Positions 55,935 through 64,000 of a DNA stretch of 64,000 nt are shown piece after piece. This DNA is from Palsa-883 sp963847615 (GTDB lineage: Bacteria; Pseudomonadota; Alphaproteobacteria; Acetobacterales; Acetobacteraceae). The stretch lies in assembly GCA_963847615.1 (NCBI GenBank), contig CAWKAN010000026.1, positions 248,001 to 312,000 of the forward strand. Direction: 5' to 3'. Both the position numbers and the translations under genes were made by a program. The notes beneath the pieces are model-generated. The model worked only from the letters and a program-made list of their open reading frames with translations, was not told the DNA's origin and did not search any database. The first letter of the stretch is position 1. Each line of letters starts with the position of its first letter.

Positions 55935-57530
55935 ATGCGCCGTCTCTCGCGCCTGCTGCTGATCGCCCTCCTGGCCCTGGCGCCAGCCGCCGGCCACGCC
56001 GACCCGGCCGACGCGGCGTTCGGCGATCTTGCCTCGACGAATTACGACACCATTCGCCACGGCGTCGACCTGCTGGCCTTCTCCGGCCATCCGCGGGCGC
56101 TGGCGATCCTGTCCGCGATGCAGGCCGGGCAGCTCTATGCGCGCAGCAGCGACCATGCGCTGTTCATCAAGACCGACGCGGGCGGTTTCCTCGACGCGGT
56201 CACCGGCAAGCCGGCGCCCGACGTGATGGCCAGCGGGTTGAAGCAGGTGCGCATGAACAACCCGGTGCGCGGCGAGATCGATGCCGCGCTGGGCAGCCTG
56301 CGCCTGTTGTCGGCGGATCCGGCGGCACGCCTGACCGCGGCCGAGGCGGTGTTTCACTCGCATGACCCGGCGGCGCTGCCGACGCTCGACCAGGCGCTGG
56401 CCCGGGAGACCGATCCGGCGGTGAAACAGCGCCTGGAGCAGGCGCACGCCGCCGCGCTGCTGTTCTCCACCGCGGCGACGGCGCCGGCCCGGCTGGCGGC
56501 GGTCGCCGTGATCCGCGCGCGCGGTGACCTGGACAGCCGGGCGCTGCTCGAGCCGCTGACCGGCCAGCCGCCGGCCGTCGCCGCGGCGGCGCGTGCCGCG
56601 GTGGTGGCGATCGACCGGGTGCTGGAACTCTGGTCGGTCGCGCAGAGCGTCTATTACGGTTTGAGCCTGGGTTCGGTGCTGCTGCTCGCCGCCGCCGGCC
56701 TCGCCATCACCTTCGGCGTGATGGGCGTCATCAACATGGCGCATGGCGAGATGGTGATGATCGGGGCCTACGTCACCTTCGTGGTGCAGCAGGTGATCCG
56801 CACCGCGGCGCCCGGGCTGTTCGGCGCCAGCCTGCTGATCGCGGTGCCGCTGGCGTTCATCGTCGCCGGCGCCTTGGGCATCATCATCGAGCGCACGCTG
56901 ATCCGCTGGCTGTACGGCCGGCCGCTGGAAACGCTGCTGGCGACCTGGGGTCTGTCGCTGGTGCTGCAGCAGGCGGTGCGGTCGATCTTCGGCGCCAACA
57001 ACCGCGATGTCGGCACGCCGGGCTGGATGAGCGGGGCGACCCAGCTTGGCGGACTGACCATCACGTTCAACCGCCTCTACATCATCGTGTTCGCCGTCAT
57101 GGTGCTGGCGGCGCTGATGGCGGCGCTGCGCTACACGTCGCTGGGCCTGTCGATGCGCGCGGTGACGCAGAACCGGTTGATGGCCGCGGCGATGGGCATT
57201 CGCACGCCGTGGATCGACGCGCTGACCTTCGGGCTGGGGTCCGGCGTCGCCGGGATGGCCGGCGTCGCGCTAAGCCAGATCGACAACGTCTCGCCCAATC
57301 TCGGCCAGGGCTACATCATCGACAGTTTCATGGTCGTGGTGTTCGGCGGCGTCGGCAATCTGTGGGGCACCGTGGTCGGCGCGCTGACGTTGGGCATCGT
57401 CAACAAGTTCCTGGAACCCGTCGCCGGCGCGGTGCTGGGCAAGATCTTCGTCCTGGTGCTGCTGATCCTGTTCATCCAGCGCCGCCCGCGCGGCATGTTC
57501 CCGCTCAAGGGACGGGCGGCGGAGGCATGA
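55935..57530 (+). CDS. urtB: Urea ABC transporter permease UrtB
   Basis: The 531-residue protein has a signal peptide (RLLLIALLALAPAAGHA) and an exported domain of about 210 residues. A LivH-type permease follows with AITFGVMGVINMAHGEM and GGVGNLWGTVVGA. The extra N-terminal domain and overall length are characteristic of UrtB. It forms the urea channel with UrtC. ATG 55935 has a GGAAGGAAG site; upstream in-frame residues derive from tandem repeats. The stop overlaps urtC's ATG. Confidence 0.93.
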   Translation: MRRLSRLLLIALLALAPAAGHADPADAAFGDLASTNYDTIRHGVDLLAFSGHPRALAILSAMQAGQLYARSSDHALFIKTDAGGFLDAVTGKPAPDVMASGLKQVRMNNPVRGEIDAALGSLRLLSADPAARLTAAEAVFHSHDPAALPTLDQALARETDPAVKQRLEQAHAAALLFSTAATAPARLAAVAVIRARGDLDSRALLEPLTGQPPAVAAAARAAVVAIDRVLELWSVAQSVYYGLSLGSVLLLAAAGLAITFGVMGVINMAHGEMVMIGAYVTFVVQQVIRTAAPGLFGASLLIAVPLAFIVAGALGIIIERTLIRWLYGRPLETLLATWGLSLVLQQAVRSIFGANNRDVGTPGWMSGATQLGGLTITFNRLYIIVFAVMVLAALMAALRYTSLGLSMRAVTQNRLMAAAMGIRTPWIDALTFGLGSGVAGMAGVALSQIDNVSPNLGQGYIIDSFMVVVFGGVGNLWGTVVGALTLGIVNKFLEPVAGAVLGKIFVLVLLILFIQRRPRGMFPLKGRAAEA

Positions 57531-58669
57531 CCAGGCTCTCGGCGAGCACCACCCTCGTCCTGGTCATGGGCGGGGCGATCCTGCTTGCCGCGCTCAATCT
57601 CGGGGTCGCGCCGAGCTCGCAGGCGCATGTCTCGACGTATGTGATCTCGTTGGCCGGCAAATATCTCTGCTATGCCATGCTGGCGCTGGCGGTCGACCTG
57701 GTTTGGGGGTTCGCCGGCATCCTGACGCTGGGCCACGCCGCGTTCTTCGCGCTCGGCGGCTACGCCATGGGCATGTACCTGATGCGCCAGATCGGCGCGC
57801 GCGGCGTCTATGCCAATCCGATCCTGCCCGACTTCATGGTGTTCCTCGGCTGGGACCATCTGCCCTGGTACTGGCACGGTTTCGACTGGTTCGGCTTCGC
57901 CGCGCTGATGGTGCTGCTGGTGCCCGGCGTCCTGGCGCTGGTGTTCGGCTGGCTGGCGTTCCGCTCGCGCGTCACCGGCGTCTACCTGTCGATCATCACC
58001 CAGGCGCTGACCTATGCGCTGCTGCTGGCATTCTTCCGCAACGACATGGGCTTCGGCGGCAACAACGGGATGACCGACTTCAAGGACATCCTGGGCTTCC
58101 CGGTGCAGTCCGGGCGCACGCGGTGCGCGCTGCTGGTGGTCACCGCGGCGCTGCTGTGCGGGCAATTCCTGGTGGCGCGCTACCTGGTCACCTCGCGCTT
58201 CGGCAAGGTGCTGATCGCGGTGCGCGATGCCGAATCGCGCACCCGCTTCCTCGGCTACCGCCCGGAGACCTACAAGCTGGCGGTGTGGGTGGTCTCCGCG
58301 GTGATGGCGGGCATCGGCGGCGCGCTGTACGTGCCGCAGGTCGGCATCATCAACCCGTCGGAGTTCGCGCCGGGCAACTCGATCGAGGCGGTGATCTGGG
58401 TCGCGGTCGGCGGCCGCGGCACATTGACCGGGGCGGTCCTGGGCGCGGTGCTGGTCAACCTGGGCAAGACCTGGTTCACCTCGGCGCTGCCGGAATTCTG
58501 GCTCTACGCGCTCGGTGCGATGTTCATCTTCGTCACCCTGCTGTTGCCGCGCGGGCTGATGGGCCTGCTGGCGCGCCGGCGCGGCGCGACCGGCGTCGAC
58601 CCGGTCATCGCCGCGCAGGAGGCGGCGATGGCGCACGAGGCGGCGGTGGCGCGGGAGGCGATCGAATGA
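57527..58669 (+). CDS. urtC: Urea ABC transporter permease UrtC
   Basis: A 380-residue permease with a LivM-type fold (VWGFAGILTLGHAAFFALGGYAMG, VGGRGTLTGAVLGA). Inserted residues around 90-120 (LPDFMVFLGWDHLPWYW) distinguish UrtC from LivM. About ten membrane segments. ATGA overlaps link it to both urtB and urtD, so the operon is translationally coupled. Confidence 0.93.
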   Translation: MTRLSASTTLVLVMGGAILLAALNLGVAPSSQAHVSTYVISLAGKYLCYAMLALAVDLVWGFAGILTLGHAAFFALGGYAMGMYLMRQIGARGVYANPILPDFMVFLGWDHLPWYWHGFDWFGFAALMVLLVPGVLALVFGWLAFRSRVTGVYLSIITQALTYALLLAFFRNDMGFGGNNGMTDFKDILGFPVQSGRTRCALLVVTAALLCGQFLVARYLVTSRFGKVLIAVRDAESRTRFLGYRPETYKLAVWVVSAVMAGIGGALYVPQVGIINPSEFAPGNSIEAVIWVAVGGRGTLTGAVLGAVLVNLGKTWFTSALPEFWLYALGAMFIFVTLLLPRGLMGLLARRRGATGVDPVIAAQEAAMAHEAAVAREAIE

Positions 58670-59427
58670 GCGGCGCCATGGTGGAGAGCGGCGACACGCT
58701 GCTGTATCTGGATGGCGTGACGGTGAGCTTCGACGGGTTCCGCGCGCTGAACGCGCTGTCGCTGGTGCTGGAAGCCGGCGAGATGCGCGCGGTGATCGGC
58801 CCGAACGGCGCCGGCAAGACGACGATGATGGACGTCATCACCGGCAAGACGCGGCCCGACGAGGGCAGGGTGGTGTTCGGCAAGGACGCCGACCTGACGC
58901 GCCTGGACGAACCGGCGATCGCCGCGCTTGGCATCGGGCGCAAATTCCAGAAGCCGACCGTGTTCGAGCCGCACACGGTGTGGGACAACCTGCTGCTGTC
59001 GCTGGCCGCGGATCGCCGCCCGTACTTCACGCTGTGGGCGCGCGAGACCGCCTCGGAGAAACGGCGGATCGAGGAAATCCTTGAAACCACCCGGCTGACC
59101 GAGCAGCGCCAGCGGCCGGCCGCCGCACTGTCGCACGGGCAGAAGCAGTGGCTGGAGATCGGCATGCTGCTGGCGCAGGAGCCGCAACTGCTGCTGGTGG
59201 ACGAGCCGGTGGCCGGCATGACCGATGCCGAGACCGAACAGACCGCCGCGTTGCTGCGCGAGATCAACAAGACGCGCAGCGTCGTGGTGGTGGAGCACGA
59301 CATGGCCTTCGTGCGGGCGCTCGGCGTGAAGGTGACGGTGCTGCACGAGGGCGCGGTGCTGTCCGAGGGGACGATCGATCACGTCAGCGAGGACCCGCGC
59401 GTGATCGAAGTGTATCTGGGGCGATGA
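58666..59427 (+). CDS. urtD: Urea ABC transporter ATP-binding protein UrtD
   Basis: This 253-residue ATPase has Walker A GPNGAGKTT at 45-53, signature LSHGQKQWLEIG, Walker B LLLVDEPVAGM and H-loop VVVEHDMAFV. LSHGQKQWLEIGM is typical of UrtD. It overlaps the urtC stop (ATGA). With UrtE it hydrolyses ATP on the cytoplasmic face for urea import. Confidence 0.94.
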   Translation: MSGAMVESGDTLLYLDGVTVSFDGFRALNALSLVLEAGEMRAVIGPNGAGKTTMMDVITGKTRPDEGRVVFGKDADLTRLDEPAIAALGIGRKFQKPTVFEPHTVWDNLLLSLAADRRPYFTLWARETASEKRRIEEILETTRLTEQRQRPAAALSHGQKQWLEIGMLLAQEPQLLLVDEPVAGMTDAETEQTAALLREINKTRSVVVVEHDMAFVRALGVKVTVLHEGAVLSEGTIDHVSEDPRVIEVYLGR

Positions 59428-59436
59428 TGCGCACTC

Positions 59437-59525
59437 CCGTCATGGCCGGCGAAGGCCGGCCATCCACGATTTGCCTCCGCGGCGCAAACGAAGTCGTGGC
59501 TGGCCGACCTTCGCCGGCCATGACG
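59437..59525. repeat. Palindromic repeat separating urtD and urtE
   Basis: Arms 59437-59469 and 59494-59525 (about 32 bases with two or three mismatches) enclose 24 bases. It accounts for nearly the whole 117-base gap, in an operon whose neighbouring genes overlap or nearly overlap. Confidence 0.88.
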
Positions 59526-59544
59526 GAACAAGGACCCTCGGCTG

Positions 59545-60240
59545 ATGCTGGAAGTTGATCACGTCGATCTGCATTACGGCGCGGCGATCGCGCTGCGCCA
59601 GGTCTCGCTCACCGCGCGGGTCGGCGCGGTGACCTGCCTGCTGGGGCGCAACGGGGTCGGCAAGACCTCGTTGCTGCGCGCGATCGTCGGCGCGCATCCG
59701 ATCACCCGCGGGACAATCCGCTGGGAAGGCGCCGACATCACCAAACTGCCGACCTACGAGCGGGCGCGGCGCGGCATCGCCTGGGTGCCGCAGGGGCGCG
59801 ACATTTTTCCCCTGTTGACCGTGCGGGAGAATCTGGAGACCGGGTTTGCCGTGTTGCCGCGCGGCCGGCGCAAAGTGCCGGACGAGATTTTCGCGCTGTT
59901 CCCGGTGCTGCAGACCATGCTGCGCCGGCGCGGCGGCGACCTGTCGGGCGGCCAGCAGCAGCAGCTGGCGATCGGGCGCGCGCTGGTGACCCGGCCGCGC
60001 CTGCTGGTGCTGGACGAGCCGACCGAGGGGATCCAGCCCAGCATCATCAAGGATATCGGCCGGGTGATCGCACTGTTGCGGTCGCGCGGCGACATGGCCA
60101 TCCTGCTGGTCGAACAGTATTTCGACTTTGCCAAGGAACTGGCGCAGACGATCGCGGTGATGGACCGCGGCGACATCGTGCTGTCCGGGCGGCAGGAGGA
60201 GCTTGACGAAGCGGATGTACGACGCCGCCTGTCCGTCTGA
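59545..60240 (+). CDS. urtE: Urea ABC transporter ATP-binding protein UrtE
   Basis: A 231-residue ATPase with Walker A GRNGVGKTS at 34-42, LSGGQQQQLAIG and Walker B LLVLDEPTEGIQPS. The GRNGVGKT and TEGIQPSII patterns are characteristic of UrtE. It completes the urea importer and its 3' end overlaps ureD by about 26 bases, linking transport to urease. Confidence 0.94.
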   Translation: MLEVDHVDLHYGAAIALRQVSLTARVGAVTCLLGRNGVGKTSLLRAIVGAHPITRGTIRWEGADITKLPTYERARRGIAWVPQGRDIFPLLTVRENLETGFAVLPRGRRKVPDEIFALFPVLQTMLRRRGGDLSGGQQQQLAIGRALVTRPRLLVLDEPTEGIQPSIIKDIGRVIALLRSRGDMAILLVEQYFDFAKELAQTIAVMDRGDIVLSGRQEELDEADVRRRLSV

Positions 60241-61138
60241 TCCCCGGGGCCTGCGCGCCGAGCCGCCGCCAGCCGCGACGCTGCAGCGCGCGGTCGGCGA
60301 GCTGGCGGTTTCGGTGCGCCGGCGCGACGATGCCTCGGTGCTGGAGGGGCTGCGCCAGGCCGGCTGCCTGAAGGCGCGGTTTCCGCGGCCGCTGGTGCCG
60401 GGGTGGATCGACGTGGTGACGCTGAACACCTCCGGCGGGATCGCCGGCGGCGATCGGCTGGACAGTACGTTCACCGTGCGTCCCGGCGCGCGCGCCTCGA
60501 TCGCGGCGCAGGCGGCGGAGCGGTTCTATCGCGCGCTGCCGGGCGACGCGCCGTCGCGGCTGCGCACGCGCATCGCGGTGGAGGCGGGCGCGGCGGCGGA
60601 GTGGCTGCCGCAGGAGACCATCCTGTTCGACCGCTGCGCGCTGGACCGGCGGCTGGAGCTGGAGCTGGCCGAGGATGCCTGGTTCCTCGGCGTGGAATCG
60701 CTGGTGTTCGGCCGCGCGGCGATGGGCGAGGTGGTCGAGCTTGCGTCGGTGCGCGACCTGATCCGGGTGCGGCGCGGCGGGCGGCTGGTGTGGCACGACC
60801 CGGTGCGGCTGGAGGGCGCGGTGGCGGCCACCCTGCGGCGCAAGGCGGTCGCGGATGGCGCCCGCGCGCTGGCGACGGTCGTGCACCTGGCACCCGGCGC
60901 CGAAGCGCAACTTGACGTTGTACGAGAGGCGTTGGTGGCAACAACGACTCTCCCCCTCCCCTTGAGGGAGGGGGGCGGGGGGAGGGGTTCGGGCACGGAA
61001 GCCGCCGCCAGCGCCTGGAACGGCATGCTGATCGCGCGCATTCTGGCGCGGGACAGCGCGGCACTACGAACCTCGGTCATCGCCGTGCTGCACGTGCTGC
61101 GCGGCGACCGGCCGCTGCCGCGCGTGTGGATGTGCTGA
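60215..61138 (+). CDS. ureD: Urease accessory protein UreD (UreH)
   Basis: A 307-residue protein with the UreD pattern ARFPRPLVPGWIDVVTLNTSGG near the N-terminus, LPQETILFDRC and a C-terminal AAASAWNGMLIARIL. UreD helps UreF and UreG deliver nickel to the urease apoenzyme. Between VVREALVA and EAAASAWNG it contains about 18 residues (LPLPLREGGGGRGSG region) encoded by a GC-rich palindrome arm, absent from normal homologues. A TTG at 60203 is another possible start, but ATG 60215 is preferred. Confidence 0.9.
   Translation: MYDAACPSDPRGLRAEPPPAATLQRAVGELAVSVRRRDDASVLEGLRQAGCLKARFPRPLVPGWIDVVTLNTSGGIAGGDRLDSTFTVRPGARASIAAQAAERFYRALPGDAPSRLRTRIAVEAGAAAEWLPQETILFDRCALDRRLELELAEDAWFLGVESLVFGRAAMGEVVELASVRDLIRVRRGGRLVWHDPVRLEGAVAATLRRKAVADGARALATVVHLAPGAEAQLDVVREALVATTTLPLPLREGGGGRGSGTEAAASAWNGMLIARILARDSAALRTSVIAVLHVLRGDRPLPRVWMC
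60945..60998. repeat. Half copy of the GC-rich palindrome inside ureD, in frame
   Basis: The segment from CTCCCCCTCCCC through CCTTGAGGGAGG and the following G/C runs matches the left arm found in the YyaL-type gene at 13705 almost base for base. It inserts a multiple of three bases and keeps the ureD frame open. Confidence 0.8.
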
Positions 61139-61151
61139 CAGGAAGAACGCC

Positions 61152-61454
<303 letters not shown>

Positions 61455-61857
61455 CGCCATGAGTCCGCAGCGGCGATTCGCGGACCGGCGATGATGCCGT
61501 CGATCGACGCACGGCCCCGTAGGGCGGAAAAGCGCAGCGCCTTCCGCCGTCGGACGGTGGCGGGATATGTTGTTGGGGACGTCGGCAGATGCGAGCGGCT
61601 CGCCCGGCGGTGGCGGAAGGCGCTGCGCTTTTCCGCCCCACGGGCCGTCCAACAGTCAACGCCATAAGAGCGCAAGATTTTAACCCAGAGCAGCCAGGAG
61701 AAGGCACGGAGGCCACAGAGCAGATAAGGATTTTGGCGCCTGGCGCAGGCGTCCGATACCGCTCGCCCGAAGGATCGATGCTTCGGCGATGCCCACCCCG
61801 CCATGCCCGGGGGCGCGGCACCAATGGGTCAATCCTTCCGCCGCCTGGAATCACGGA
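61455..61857. other. Intergenic region between ureA and the convergent brnA gene
   Basis: These 403 bases hold the third GTAGGGCGG palindrome (61519-61640) and a weaker CCAGAGCAGCCAGGAG-type remnant near 61683-61725. I see no coding gene. Confidence 0.6.
61519..61640. repeat. Dispersed GTAGGGCGG palindrome, copy 3, between convergent genes
   Basis: Left arm 61519-61548 and right arm about 61612-61640 are near-complements enclosing about 63 bases. It is the same family as the copies at 26.7 and 31.6 kb, with A for C in the arm centre (GCGGAAAAGCGC). Confidence 0.85.
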
Positions 61858-62124
61858 TCACCTCTCGGCGACCTTCTCCGCCAGCCACATCTTGATCAGC
61901 GACTGGTACGGCACGTCCCGCTTGTTCGCCGCGATCTTGATACGCTCCAGCAGAGGCAGGGGCAGCCGTAGCGAGATCGAAGAGCTCGACGGCCGCAGGT
62001 TCGGCATCCGGACTCGCACGGCCTTGCTCCAATCCACGTACTCGGTCGAGTCGTGGGTTTCCCAGAACCGCCGCTCCTCCGCCTCAGTGGCGAAATCCGG
62101 AATCGGCTTAAGCGCTTTGCTCAT
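61858..62124 (-). CDS. brnA: BrnA-type antitoxin (CopG/ribbon-helix-helix)
   Basis: The 88-residue protein has the BrnA pattern IPDFATEAEERRFWETHDST, a SISLRLPLPLLERIKIAANKR ribbon-helix-helix and a VPYQSLIKMWLAEK end. It would neutralise BrnT and repress the operon. Its start (62124) overlaps the brnT 3' end by 17 bases, as usual for the pair. It lies on the strand opposite the urease genes. Confidence 0.9.
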   Translation of the reverse strand: MSKALKPIPDFATEAEERRFWETHDSTEYVDWSKAVRVRMPNLRPSSSSISLRLPLPLLERIKIAANKRDVPYQSLIKMWLAEKVAER

Positions 62125-62410
62125 AGCGCACCCTTTCCTTACGATTTGCGTCGCGTGCCGATATGACCCGCAGTAGCCGCCGATCGTCGCGAAGTGTGAA
62201 CACCACAAGGAGAACTCGACCATCGTCCGTGCGACCAAGTGCCTGGAACCTCGCTTCCCGGCGGCTGTGGCTGGCGTCGGTCGCGACCAGCAAGGGCGCG
62301 TTGAAAAACACCTGCTCGGCCTCGGCTCGGGAGACCCCGTGCTTGTCCGCGCTCTTGCGATCGTTTCCCGCGTCCCACTGGAAGCCCACCAGACGCGGAA
62401 GATCGAGCAT
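62108..62410 (-). CDS. brnT: BrnT-type toxin (RelE-like RNase family)
   Basis: The 100-residue protein matches DUF497/BrnT: FQWDAGNDRKSADKHGVS, ATDASHSRREARFQALGRT and LLRVISARDANRKERVRYE near the end. BrnT is a ribosome-independent RNase of RelE-like fold. ATG 62410 is preferred over 62452 because the operator palindrome (62414-62436) lies just upstream of it and the family starts here. Antitoxin brnA follows. Confidence 0.9.
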   Translation of the reverse strand: MLDLPRLVGFQWDAGNDRKSADKHGVSRAEAEQVFFNAPLLVATDASHSRREARFQALGRTDDGRVLLVVFTLRDDRRLLRVISARDANRKERVRYEQSA

Positions 62411-62413
62411 CGA

Positions 62414-62436
62414 TTGTATATGGCACAAATATACAA
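62414..62436. promoter_or_regulatory. Palindromic operator of brnTA
   Basis: TTGTATAT at 62414-62421 and ATATACAA at 62429-62436 form a perfect 8-base inverted repeat with a 7-base spacer. It covers AT-rich -10-like hexamers immediately before the brnT ATG and is a good candidate for autorepression by the BrnTA complex. Confidence 0.7.
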
Positions 62437-62511
62437 GATCACGCAAGGGCATTCTGGCCTGCCGGCCGGGTTATTGCTAGCCTGTCTGGCGCCCCATCGC
62501 AGGAACCCCCA

Positions 62512-62819
62512 ATGATCCCCGGCGAAATCCTCACCCAACCCGGCGACCTCGACCTCAACGCCGGCCTGCCGCGCACCACGCTGAGCGTCGCCAACACCGG
62601 CGACCGGCCGATCCAGGTCGGCAGCCACTACCACTTCGCCGAAACCAACCCGGCCCTCGCCTTCGATCGCGCCGCCGCGCGCGGCCAGCGGCTCGACATC
62701 GCCGCCGGCACCGCAGTCCGTTTCGAGCCCGGCCAGACCCGCGAGGTCACGCTGATCCCCTATCGCGGCAGGCGCGTCGTGCAGGGCTTCCGCGCCGCCG
62801 TCATGGGAGCACTCGACTG

Positions 62820-62820
<1 letters not shown>
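62512..62820 (+). CDS. ureB: Urease beta subunit UreB
   Basis: A 102-residue subunit with the canonical MIPGEILTQPGDLDLNAG start, VGSHYHFAETNPALAFDRAAARG and VTLIPYRGRRVVQGF. It assembles with UreA and UreC. ATG 62512 opens the family; its stop overlaps the ureC start (TGATG). Its own promoter must be supplied, or it is reached from ureA across the toxin-antitoxin interval. Confidence 0.97.

Positions 62821-64000
<1,180 letters not shown>

Noticed and set aside
61683..61725. Possible third member of the CACAGAG inverted repeats
   Set aside because: Only one degenerate arm is visible, so a family assignment is not supported.

Overview
The window is GC-rich, densely coding bacterial chromosome. 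It looks like an alphaproteobacterium of the Rhodospirillales/Acetobacterales type, probably an Acetobacteraceae relative of Roseomonas or Rhodopila. I infer this from base composition, many branched-chain-amide and urea ABC operons, Tat-like leaders on binding proteins, and the urt-ure gene order; no rRNA or tRNA is present to confirm it. Catabolic, transport-heavy genes dominate, and repeats are unusually abundant.

Layout. 1-11.5 kb: two branched-chain amino acid type (Liv) ABC operons, the first with a DUF1028 gene and the second with a permease-ATPase fusion, then a nitrate/sulfonate/taurine-type ABC operon. 11.9-14.0 kb: a YyaL-type thioredoxin-domain protein. 14.0-16.1 kb: a group II intron sitting at the foot of a hairpin. 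16.1-17.7 kb: a decayed peptide-binding protein gene. 17.9-23.3 kb: an SDR, a 2-oxoglutarate dioxygenase, a nickel/cobalt permease, a secreted hydrolase, and the junction of two gene fragments (methyltransferase and fumarylacetoacetase). 23.3-42 kb: an accessory catabolic region with an orphan binding protein, C69 and S49 peptidases, Gfo/Idh/MocA pairs, DUF3617 paralogues, an enolase-superfamily enzyme, a CoA-transferase, CapA, an MFS pump, UppP, a CDF exporter and an LLM flavoenzyme. 42-50.6 kb: CoA-transferase A/B, an acyl-CoA synthetase, a sulfotransferase, two more enolase-superfamily enzymes and an M23-like protein. 50.7-54 kb: MarR, homogentisate dioxygenase and an O-antigen-ligase-like protein. 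54.3-64 kb: the urea transporter urtABCDE followed directly by urease ureDABC.

Functional logic. The right end is a urea acquisition and hydrolysis unit. A sigma-54-type -24/-12 element precedes urtA, UrtABCDE would import urea, and UreABC with UreD would hydrolyse it; ureE, ureF and ureG presumably lie beyond the window. A NiCoT permease at 20.2 kb could supply nickel. A second sigma-54-type element precedes livK. The urease operon is interrupted between ureA and ureB by an antisense BrnT/BrnA toxin-antitoxin pair with its own palindromic operator.

Three features stand out beyond ordinary annotation. First, there are many palindromic repeats, including a GC-rich element inserted in frame into two conserved proteins and another repeat found three times, always between convergent genes. 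Second, a group II intron is paired with duplicated hairpins. Third, about fifteen small indels disrupt otherwise conserved genes. Nearly all are net +1 insertions, a pattern that suggests uncorrected long-read errors more than biology, apart from the oppA remnant, which also carries a nonsense substitution.
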